From JAIMBK01 sp040755975 (GTDB lineage: Bacteria > Bacillota > Desulfotomaculia > Desulfotomaculales > Nap2-2B): DNA of 36,748 bases. The position numbers and the translations under genes are program-made. Positions 1-6,596 of this stretch are shown here, in pieces; the first letter of the stretch is position 1, and each line of letters starts with the position of its first letter. The notes under the pieces were generated by a model. The model made no database searches and was not told where the DNA came from. It was given only the letters and a program-made list of their open reading frames with translations. The stretch spans positions 1 to 36,748 of the forward strand of contig JBFLZY010000022.1 of NCBI GenBank assembly GCA_040755975.1, written 5' to 3'.

Positions 1-1
1 T

Positions 2-631
2 GCCTTGCGCGCGTCCGGGGCCGGGGCGGAAGTGGTGGTGGTCGAGGCGCCGCCGCAGGTGCGCCGGCAGGCTCAGGAAGCGGGGTTGTCGACCGGCAAG
101 TACCTGCTTTACCTGCGCGGCGCGCAAGCGGGTCTGCCCGTGAGTATTGAGGAGCTAAAAGAGGAAACCCTCACCGGCCTGGAAGCGAAAAAACACTTTA
201 AGGCGCGCGATTTAATGCGGGATCTCACGAATCCGGCCGGGGAAACCCAGCAGGAAAAGGAAGCGGAAATCCAAAAGGAAAGAGATTTTCCAGGATTGCA
301 CCGCGCGCCGGGCGACCGGGAAAAAGACGGTATTCGTGAGCAAAGCGGCAATCGGAAACAAGCAGAAGAAACAAAGAAAAAAAATATCGGGGAAAGGGAA
401 ACTAAGGCGCGCGATTTAATGCGGGATCTCACGAATCCGGCAAAAGACGGTATTCGTGAGCAAAGCGGCAATCGGAAACAAGCAGAAGAAAGGGAAGAGG
501 AAACAAAGGAAAAAATTATCGAGGAGAGGGAAACGGTGCCCGGCCGGGATAAGTTTCCCGGGGCAGGAGAGGAAAAAGGAAGGAAGGCGGAAGAGGGAGA
601 GAGCGAAAGGAATGAGCGCCCGAAAGCATAA
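2..631 (+). CDS. C-terminal part of a probable RsgI-like anti-sigma factor (5' end outside window)
   Basis: The reading frame is open from the left edge to TAA at 629-631, so the true start lies outside the window. The first ~60 residues resemble the segment that closes the globular part of Firmicute RsgI-type anti-sigma factors (PF12791 family): a short hydrophobic strand (EVVVVEAPP), then a helix with the pattern AGLSTGKYLLYL and AGLPVSIEELKEETLTGL. The rest (~140 residues) is a very hydrophilic Lys/Glu/Arg-rich tail with duplicated blocks (KARDLMRDLTNPA and DGIREQSGNRKQAEE). Known RsgI proteins bind a SigI-type sigma factor on the cytoplasmic side of the membrane and often carry variable C-terminal regions. 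The family call is by pattern recognition on a fragment and is only moderate; the coding frame is well supported, because the repeat copies stay in frame. Confidence 0.5.
   Translation, partial: ALRASGAGAEVVVVEAPPQVRRQAQEAGLSTGKYLLYLRGAQAGLPVSIEELKEETLTGLEAKKHFKARDLMRDLTNPAGETQQEKEAEIQKERDFPGLHRAPGDREKDGIREQSGNRKQAEETKKKNIGERETKARDLMRDLTNPAKDGIREQSGNRKQAEEREEETKEKIIEERETVPGRDKFPGAGEEKGRKAEEGESERNERPKA
200..491 (+). repeat. Duplicated blocks inside the RsgI-like tail
   Basis: A 38-bp block at 200-237 recurs exactly at 404-441, and a 50-bp block at 322-371 recurs exactly at 442-491. In the first occurrence the two blocks are separated by 84 bp; in the second they are directly joined. All copies are in the same frame, so the protein gains repeated charged modules. 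The lack of divergence between copies points to a recent duplication/deletion event. Confidence 0.95.
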
Positions 632-657
632 CGCCGTACCCCGCCGATAAGTTAAGT

Positions 658-682
658 AAGTTAAGTGCCAGGCACTTAACTT
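658..682. repeat. 25-nt perfect palindrome, copy 1
   Basis: Arms AAGTTAAGTGCC (658-669) and GGCACTTAACTT (671-682) surround a single A. The palindrome starts 27 bp after the stop of the first gene. The same 25 nt recur at 25029-25053, also just after a stop codon. There is no clear T-tract, so it is not a textbook terminator. It resembles REP-type palindromes of Firmicutes (recollection, not checked). Confidence 0.9.
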
Positions 683-704
683 ATGTGATCTGGTAAAAAA
701 GTGC

Positions 705-733
705 TTGTCAAAGCAACCGGTTTGTGATATACT
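705..733 (+). promoter_or_regulatory. Sigma-A type promoter
   Basis: TTGTCA at 705-710, a 17-nt spacer, and TATACT at 728-733 form a near-consensus vegetative promoter. The expected transcription start is near 740. The nearest good downstream gene is sat, 445 nt away. Either sat has a long leader or the promoter serves a short transcript in the AT-rich region 740-940. Confidence 0.6.
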
Positions 734-936
734 TAACTCGTGTTTAAATGGTTGGCATATTTTTTATGATATACTTAGTGATAGCCTTCACCATCACAAG
801 CTGGTCTGTTCTGCGCATTTTATGCGTCCTCTTCAGCTCCTCAAAAACAATGTCATTTTATGTTAAAAGAAATTCTAAATTTTGTTGCCTCAAAAAAGAA
901 GGAAGTTTCGTTTTTGTGTCGAAAAGTACTAATGGT

Positions 937-976
937 AAAAAAAAGAGGCGATCCCGCCCGGCTGGGGCGTCGCCTC
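937..976 (-). terminator. Rho-independent terminator read on the minus strand
   Basis: A GC-rich hairpin with outer arms GAGGCGA (945-951) and TCGCCTC (970-976) is followed, when read on the minus strand, by a run of eight T (A-run at 937-944 on the plus strand). No T-run follows on the plus strand. No protein gene on the minus strand ends here, so it may close a small minus-strand RNA starting between here and sat. The region 632-1184 otherwise holds only the palindrome, the promoter and no convincing gene. Confidence 0.65.
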
Positions 977-1184
977 TCGTAACCACGTGCGCATAAGTCT
1001 CGTTTCCTTTGTTTTATCAGAAGTATGACAAGAAAAATAGCAAGTAGACGACAATCTTGATGGTTGTTTTTAGGGTAAAGTGTTCTTAGGCGCGAGGGGG
1101 TGAAGCTCGTTTCTTGAAATCAGGAACAAAGCGAACGGCTGATTCGCACCAAAAGCACATTTTGAAAGGGAAGGGAGAAGCGAG

Positions 1185-2447
1185 ATGAGTTATCTTGGCC
1201 ATGGCGGCAAAGAAATTGTCGAAAGAGTGATGGCGCCGGAAGAGGCTGCCCGGGCGATCCGGGGATTGGCGCCGGTGCCCATCCGCGGGCAAATTGCCAG
1301 AGAAATTATCGATATTGCGTACGGGTTTTTTACTCCCCTGGAAGGTTTTATGACCAAAGCGGACGTGGACCGGGTCTGCAAAGAGATGCGGCTGGCCAAC
1401 GGCGTACTCTGGCCGATCCCCATCGTTTTTGACATGTCCGACGCGGAAATAAGCGAAAAAGGGATCAAGGAAGGCGCCAGGGTCCTTTTAACCTACCAGA
1501 ATCAACCAATGGCCATTTTTGAAGTGGAAGAAATATTTACCTACGATAAAACGGAGATGGCGGGCAAGGTATACGGCACCACCGAAGAAAAGCACCCCGG
1601 AGTGGCCAGGACGTACAATTATAAGGATAAATTCCTCGGCGGCAAAATTACCCTGGTCAACCCGCCAAAGATCAACCCTCCCTTTGACGAATTCTTCTTC
1701 ACCCCCAAACAACTCCGGCAAAAATTCGCCGAAAAAGGCTGGCAGCGGATTGTGGCCCACCAGACCAGAAACGTGCCGCACACCGGGCACGAGTGGCTGA
1801 TGAAGGGTTCCTGGCTGCAGGCCCACGGCGAGCTGCCGGTGGAAAAAACGGTTACGGGCGTGCTCGTAAACGCCATTATCGGCGAAAAGAGAAAGGGCGA
1901 CTACATCGACGAAGCCATCGTCCTGTGCCACGACGTGCTGCGCAAAGCGGGCTATTTCCGGGAAGACGTCCACCTCACCTCCATCACCCTTTGGGACATG
2001 CGCTATGCCGGGCCGAAGGAAGCCGTTTTCCACGCCATCTTGAGGACGAATCTGGGCCTCACGCACCACATGTTCGGCCGGGACCACGCCGGCGTGGGCA
2101 CGTACTACGATCCTTACGACGCGCACCGGATCTTTGATCAGATCCGGGAAGAAGATTTAAGAATTAAACCGGTGCGGGTGCTGGAATGGTGGTATTGCCC
2201 GGTTTGCGCGGAAGTAACTTACATGGGTCTTTGCGGGCACACGAAGGAGCGTCAAAACTTCAGCGGCACGCTGATCAGGAGTATCATTCAAGACGGCGTG
2301 AAGCCACCTCGCCTGATCTTCAGACCGGAGGTATTTGATTTAATTATGGAATGCGCGGAGAAATACGGGTTTGGGGACGCCTTTGTGACGGACAAATATT
2401 TGCGTGACCGGAATCCCGTCTTTACCCTTCCCGAGATGAAGTTTTAG
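1185..2447 (+). CDS. sat: Sulfate adenylyltransferase (ATP sulfurylase), dissimilatory type
   Basis: This 420-residue protein activates sulfate with ATP to adenosine 5'-phosphosulfate (APS) and pyrophosphate, the first step of sulfate reduction, in the cytoplasm. Family motifs are intact: QTRN at 193-196, HTGH at 199-202 and GRDH at 298-301, which bind ATP and sulfate. A zinc-ribbon-like set, C338-x2-C341-x8-C350-x-H352, lies near the C-terminus as in monomeric or homodimeric bacterial/archaeal dissimilatory enzymes. There is no APS-kinase domain. The ATG at 1185 follows a GGGAG site. It is the first gene of the sulfate cluster; the next gene starts 14 bp downstream and its ribosome site overlaps the sat stop. 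No clear promoter was found directly upstream. Confidence 0.97.
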   Translation: MSYLGHGGKEIVERVMAPEEAARAIRGLAPVPIRGQIAREIIDIAYGFFTPLEGFMTKADVDRVCKEMRLANGVLWPIPIVFDMSDAEISEKGIKEGARVLLTYQNQPMAIFEVEEIFTYDKTEMAGKVYGTTEEKHPGVARTYNYKDKFLGGKITLVNPPKINPPFDEFFFTPKQLRQKFAEKGWQRIVAHQTRNVPHTGHEWLMKGSWLQAHGELPVEKTVTGVLVNAIIGEKRKGDYIDEAIVLCHDVLRKAGYFREDVHLTSITLWDMRYAGPKEAVFHAILRTNLGLTHHMFGRDHAGVGTYYDPYDAHRIFDQIREEDLRIKPVRVLEWWYCPVCAEVTYMGLCGHTKERQNFSGTLIRSIIQDGVKPPRLIFRPEVFDLIMECAEKYGFGDAFVTDKYLRDRNPVFTLPEMKF

Positions 2448-2461
2448 GAGGTGGCGAAAAG

Positions 2462-2752
2462 ATGTCAATTTCCATCAATATCTGGATTAACGAGGAAAGG
2501 CTGGCCAAGCTGCAAAAAGCGGGGTTGGCCGACATGGCCCAGGAGGTACTGGCCGGTCTAAAGGTCTTAAAAGTGCCGTGCACGGAAGAGCAAAAGGACA
2601 AGGTTTTAAAGGTATTTCCCACCGCTAAATACGATTCGGCGACTACCAGGAGCATTGAGTTGCTCCCCAGGGATGTAAAAGACAAGATCTTTGACAAGGT
2701 TGTGGAAAAACAAAGTCTGGATGTAATGGGCGATTTCCTGAAAGATTACTGA
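2462..2752 (+). CDS. Small conserved protein between sat and aprB, function unknown
   Basis: The gene encodes 96 residues and starts with ATG 15 bp after the sat stop; its AGGAGGTGG ribosome site begins at the last base of that stop. The product is soluble, Lys/Leu-rich and predicted mainly helical, with one Cys (residue 40, VPCTEEQK) and no membrane segment, signal peptide or known cofactor motif. I do not recognise a characterised family. Tight coupling to sat and position before aprBA suggest a role in the APS pathway, for example an accessory or regulatory factor for ATP sulfurylase or APS reductase; that is inference from context only. Translational coupling and a strong ribosome site argue for a real gene. 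Confidence 0.8.
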   Translation: MSISINIWINEERLAKLQKAGLADMAQEVLAGLKVLKVPCTEEQKDKVLKVFPTAKYDSATTRSIELLPRDVKDKIFDKVVEKQSLDVMGDFLKDY

Positions 2753-2863
2753 AATAATTTAATTAACCATTTGGAGAGGGGTGAGCGCGGGGAGAGGAGG
2801 TTTGCTGTCGGCAAAGGATTTATTCCCAAAGATAATTAAAAAATTATTAAGGAGGTTGGATCT

Positions 2864-3304
2864 ATGCCCAGTTTTGTAATTGCGGAAAAATGCGACGGCT
2901 GCAAGGGGCAGGATAAAACGGCCTGCATGTACATTTGCCCCAACGACCTGATGGTCCTGGACAAAGAGAGAATGAAAGCCTACAACCGGGCGCCCGAGAT
3001 GTGCTGGGAGTGCCAGTGCTGCGTAAAGATTTGCCCGCAGCAGGCGATGGACGTCCGCGGCTACGCCGACTTCGTGCCGATGGGGGCCAGCTGCGTACCC
3101 CTGCGCGGTTCCGACAACATTATGTGGACGATTAAATTCCGGGACGGCTCCATCAAGCGCTTCAAGTTCCCCACCCGGACCACGCCGGAAGGTTCGGCCG
3201 TGCCGGACGGCGGTTTTGAGACCGGCACCGACGACTTGAAGAGCTACGTCCTTTTTACCGAGCCGGGGTCGCTGGGCTGCGAAGTCCCCACCATTAAGAA
3301 GTAA
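2864..3304 (+). CDS. aprB: Adenylylsulfate reductase, iron-sulfur beta subunit
   Basis: The 146-residue cytoplasmic ferredoxin-like subunit passes two electrons to the FAD of AprA for reduction of APS to sulfite and AMP. Two [4Fe-4S] sites are visible: C10, C13, C21, C25 (with the longer spacing typical of AprB) and C47, C50, C53, C57. The C-terminal ~80 residues form the tail that wraps around AprA in known structures. A strong AAGGAGG site sits at 2849-2855 before ATG 2864. AprA follows after 18 bp. The length is as expected for the family. Confidence 0.96.
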   Translation: MPSFVIAEKCDGCKGQDKTACMYICPNDLMVLDKERMKAYNRAPEMCWECQCCVKICPQQAMDVRGYADFVPMGASCVPLRGSDNIMWTIKFRDGSIKRFKFPTRTTPEGSAVPDGGFETGTDDLKSYVLFTEPGSLGCEVPTIKK

Positions 3305-3322
3305 GGTAAGGAGGTTAGGGAA

Positions 3323-5206
3323 ATGGCTAATTTTGAAACCGTAGAAGTCAGCACCGATCTTTTGATCGTCGGCGGCGGGATGTCCGCCTGCGGCGCGGCC
3401 GTGGAAGCCGCCTACTGGGCAAAGAAACACGGCCTGAAAGTCGTCCTGGTCGACAAAGCGGCCATGGACCGCAGCGGCGCCGTGGCCATGGGCCTCTCCG
3501 CCATTAACCAGTACATCGGGCAGGCGGAAAAAGACAACACGGTCGAGGATTACGTCCGCTACGTCCGGCAGGACCTGATGGGCATCACCAGAGAGGACCT
3601 GGTTTACAGCATCGCCCGGCACGTGGACTCCACCGTGCACCTGTTTGAAAAGTGGGGCCTGCCGATCTGGAAAGACGAAAACGGCAAGTACGTCCACGAA
3701 GGCCGCTGGCAAATCATGATCAACGGCGAGTCCTACAAGATCATCGTGGCCGAGGCCGCCAAGAACGCTTTGAAAACCCTCGGCGACGATTGCATTTACG
3801 AGCGCGTCTTCATCGTGGAGCCCCTGGTGGACGGCGACAAGGTCGTCGGCGCGGTCGGCTTCTCCACCCGGGAGAATAAGTTCTACGTCTTCAAGGCGAA
3901 AGCCGTGCTGGTCGGCATGGGCGGCGCCGTGCACGTCTTCCGGCCCCGTTCCACCGGGGAGGGCTTGGGCCGCTCCTGGTACCCGCCGTTCAACACCGGT
4001 TCCTCCGCCTACTTCACCATCAGGGCCGGCGCCGAAATGACCTGCCAGGAAGTGCGCTTCATCCCGGTGCGGTTTAAGGACGCCTACGGCCCCGTCGGCG
4101 CATGGTTCCTGCTCTTCAAGTCCATCGCCACCAACGCCTTCGGGGAAGACTACATGGTCACCCATCCGGAAGTGCTGGCGGAGTTTGCCCCTTACGGCCT
4201 GACCAAGCCGATTCCGGCCAACCTGCGCAACCACCTGGGCTTGATCGATGAAAGAGCCGGCAAGGGCCCGATTTACATGCAGACCGCGGACGCCATCCGG
4301 AGGCTGGCGGATGCCTACCCGGACGAGAAGCAGCGCAAGAAAAAGCTCAAGGAGCTGGAATCCGAGGCCTGGGAAGATTTCCTCGACATGACCATTTCGC
4401 AGGCCCTGCTGTGGGCGGCCACGAACATTTACCCCGAAGAGAAACCGTCGGAAATCGCCGCCTGCGAACCGTACTTCATCGGTTCCCACTCCGGCGCTTC
4501 CGGCGCCTGGGTCAGCGGCCCGGCGGACCTCGCCCCGGCGGAATACTTCTGGGGCTACGGCAATATGGCCACCGTCAAGGGTCTGTTCTGCGCCGGCGAC
4601 GCCTCGGGTGCTTCCAGCCACAAGTTCTCCTCCGGCTCCTTCACCGAAGGCAGAATTGCCGCCAAGGAAGCCGTTCGCTTCATCGTGGAAAACAACGTGG
4701 AGCCGAAGGTGGACATGGGCAAAGTGGAAGAGCTTAAAGCCGCCATCTTAAAGCCGCTGGACACCTTTGAGCAGTATAAGGGCCAGACCACCGATCCGAA
4801 CGTCAACCCGAACTACATCCGGCCGATGCAGTTCATGTTCCGGCTGCAGAAGATCATGGACGAGTACGCCGGCGGCGTGTCCAAGTCCTTCACCACCAAC
4901 AAGCACCTGCTGGAAAGGGGCATGGAGCTGCTCACCATGCTGAAAGAGGACTCGGCGAATCTGGCCGCGGAAAACCTCCACGAGCTGATGCGGTGCTGGG
5001 AGAACGTCCACAGAATGTGGCAGGCCGAAGCGCACATCCGGAGCGTCCTGTTCCGCGAAGAAACCCGGTGGCCCGGCTACTACATCCGCGCGGACTTCCC
5101 GAAGATGGACGAAGAGAACTGGAAGTGCTTCGTCAACTGCAAGTGGGATCCGAACAGCGGCCGGTGGGACGTCTTCAAACGGCCGATTATCTCCATCGTC
5201 GACTAA
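3323..5206 (+). CDS. aprA: Adenylylsulfate reductase, flavoprotein alpha subunit
   Basis: This 627-residue FAD enzyme carries the active site that reduces APS to sulfite and AMP. It belongs to the fumarate reductase/succinate dehydrogenase flavoprotein superfamily. The N-terminal dinucleotide-binding motif (LLIVGGGMSACGAA) begins near residue 14. The conserved stretch RFIPVRFKD (245-253) and the His in GSHSGASGAW (His389) correspond to the substrate-binding Arg and His region of characterised AprA. An AAGGAGG site precedes ATG 3323. A strong terminator lies 54 bp after the stop, so sat-aprBA can form its own transcript. Codon use matches that of highly expressed neighbours (many C-ending codons). 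Confidence 0.97.
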   Translation: MANFETVEVSTDLLIVGGGMSACGAAVEAAYWAKKHGLKVVLVDKAAMDRSGAVAMGLSAINQYIGQAEKDNTVEDYVRYVRQDLMGITREDLVYSIARHVDSTVHLFEKWGLPIWKDENGKYVHEGRWQIMINGESYKIIVAEAAKNALKTLGDDCIYERVFIVEPLVDGDKVVGAVGFSTRENKFYVFKAKAVLVGMGGAVHVFRPRSTGEGLGRSWYPPFNTGSSAYFTIRAGAEMTCQEVRFIPVRFKDAYGPVGAWFLLFKSIATNAFGEDYMVTHPEVLAEFAPYGLTKPIPANLRNHLGLIDERAGKGPIYMQTADAIRRLADAYPDEKQRKKKLKELESEAWEDFLDMTISQALLWAATNIYPEEKPSEIAACEPYFIGSHSGASGAWVSGPADLAPAEYFWGYGNMATVKGLFCAGDASGASSHKFSSGSFTEGRIAAKEAVRFIVENNVEPKVDMGKVEELKAAILKPLDTFEQYKGQTTDPNVNPNYIRPMQFMFRLQKIMDEYAGGVSKSFTTNKHLLERGMELLTMLKEDSANLAAENLHELMRCWENVHRMWQAEAHIRSVLFREETRWPGYYIRADFPKMDEENWKCFVNCKWDPNSGRWDVFKRPIISIVD

Positions 5207-5260
5207 CGAAAATGTCGTCTGCGTGACAGACAGGTTCCATATTCGGTAGTAAAATGCTTC

Positions 5261-5310
5261 CACGGGTAAGAGCCGTGGCTGTTCGCGGCCACGGCTTACC
5301 CGTGTTTTTA
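5261..5310 (+). terminator. Strong rho-independent terminator between aprA and qmoA
   Basis: The left arm starts CACGGGTAAG (5261) and the right arm ends TTACCCGTG (5304). The stem is about 17-19 bp with one unpaired A, the loop is short, and TTTTT follows at 5305-5309. It would end most sat-aprBA transcripts before qmoA, while read-through gives lower qmo expression. Confidence 0.85.
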
Positions 5311-5337
5311 AAAACTAATTGTGACGGTGATGAAAAA

Positions 5338-6591
5338 ATGGGTAATCGCAGCATCCTGGTGGTTGGCGGGGGAATCAGCGGATTGACTGCCGCCGTCGAG
5401 GCTTCCGAAGCGGGCGCCGAGGTTTTTCTCGTGGAGAAGAACCCGTACCTGGGCGGCCGGGTGGCCCAGCTGAACCAGTATTTTCCCAAGCTGTGCCCCC
5501 CCAACTGCGGGCTGGAAATTAATTTTAAGAGAATAAAGCAAAATCCAAAAATACGCTTTTTTACCATGGCGGAAGTGGCCGAAGTAGCGGGCCGGGAAGG
5601 AGATTTTGAGGTCAAGGTCAAAGTCAACCCGCGCTACGTGAACGAAAACTGCACCGCTTGCGGGAAATGCGCGCCGGCGTGCCCGGTGGAAAGGCCTAAC
5701 GATTTTAATTACGGGTTGGACAACACAAAGGCGATTTATTTGCCCCACCTTTTTGCCTTTCCAATGAAGTACGCCATTGACGAGCGGGTATGTTTGAAAA
5801 ACGAATGCGGCAAGTGCGTGGAGGCGTGCCCTTACAATGCCATTGACCTGAATATGGAGCCCAAAACCGTAACTTTGCAGGTGGGTTCCCTTGTCTGGGC
5901 CGCCGGGTGGAATCCTTACGACGCCGCAAAGATCGCTTATTACGGTTTCGGCCGGTACCCCAACGTCATTACCAACGTGATGATGGAAAGGCTGGCGGCG
6001 CCCAACGGCCCCACGCAGGGGAAAATTTTGCGCCCTTCCGACGGAAAGCCGGTGGAAAAAGTGGCTTTCGTCCAGTGCGCCGGTTCCCGGGACGAAAACC
6101 ACCTGCCATACTGCTCCGGAGTATGCTGCCTGGCTTCTTTAAAGCAGGCCACCTACATTAAAGAACAGAACCCGGACGCGCAAATTTATATTTTCTTTAT
6201 CGACATTCGCGCGCTGGGCAAGTTCGAAGACTTTTACGCGCAAGTGAAAGAGATCGAAAACATCACCCTGGTCAAAGGAAAGGCCGGCGATATTACGGAA
6301 GATCCCGAGACGAAGGATTTAATCGTGGTTGCCGAAGACCAGGTTTCCTTAAAGGTAATCAAGGAAAAATTCGACCTGGTCGTGCTGGCCACCGGCATGG
6401 CGCCGGCGACGCGAGACGAAAAAGCGCCCGTTGACCTGGTTTACGATGCGAATGGCTTTATTGTGAGCGAGCAAAATACGCCGGGCATTTACGGCGCCGG
6501 CTGCGTGGGCCGGCCCATGGATGTGGCGGCGTGCGTTCAGGACGCCACGGCGGCGGCGCTCAAGGCCATTCAATCTACGGTGGGGAGGTAA
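5338..6591 (+). CDS. qmoA: Quinone-interacting membrane-bound oxidoreductase subunit A (HdrA-like flavoprotein)
   Basis: The 417-residue HdrA-related protein has FAD and inserted iron-sulfur clusters. The FAD motif (ILVVGGGISGLTAA) is at the N-terminus and is followed by LGGRVAQLNQYFPKLCPPNCG, a signature of this family. Two cysteine sets begin at C105 (CTACGKCAPACP) and C152 (CLKNECGKCVEACP). It is part of the Qmo complex thought to pass electrons from menaquinol to AprBA. The frame is open further upstream, but the ATG at 5338 is chosen because the flavin fold begins right after it and the upstream part overlaps the terminator; the ribosome site (GGTGATG) is weak. The qmoB start is 6 bp after the stop. 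Confidence 0.93.
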   Translation: MGNRSILVVGGGISGLTAAVEASEAGAEVFLVEKNPYLGGRVAQLNQYFPKLCPPNCGLEINFKRIKQNPKIRFFTMAEVAEVAGREGDFEVKVKVNPRYVNENCTACGKCAPACPVERPNDFNYGLDNTKAIYLPHLFAFPMKYAIDERVCLKNECGKCVEACPYNAIDLNMEPKTVTLQVGSLVWAAGWNPYDAAKIAYYGFGRYPNVITNVMMERLAAPNGPTQGKILRPSDGKPVEKVAFVQCAGSRDENHLPYCSGVCCLASLKQATYIKEQNPDAQIYIFFIDIRALGKFEDFYAQVKEIENITLVKGKAGDITEDPETKDLIVVAEDQVSLKVIKEKFDLVVLATGMAPATRDEKAPVDLVYDANGFIVSEQNTPGIYGAGCVGRPMDVAACVQDATAAALKAIQSTVGR

Positions 6592-6596
6592 TTGCG

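Noticed and set aside
748..996. 82-codon plus-strand ORF with a hydrophobic start, just after a sigma-A promoter
   Set aside because: It has no ribosome site, would be almost leaderless, runs through the minus-strand terminator hairpin and has low-complexity content. No family resemblance was seen.
2759..4621. 620-codon minus-strand ORF opposite aprB and aprA
   Set aside because: It is a GC-rich shadow of two certain genes, with His/Gly/Val-rich composition and no start signals or motifs.
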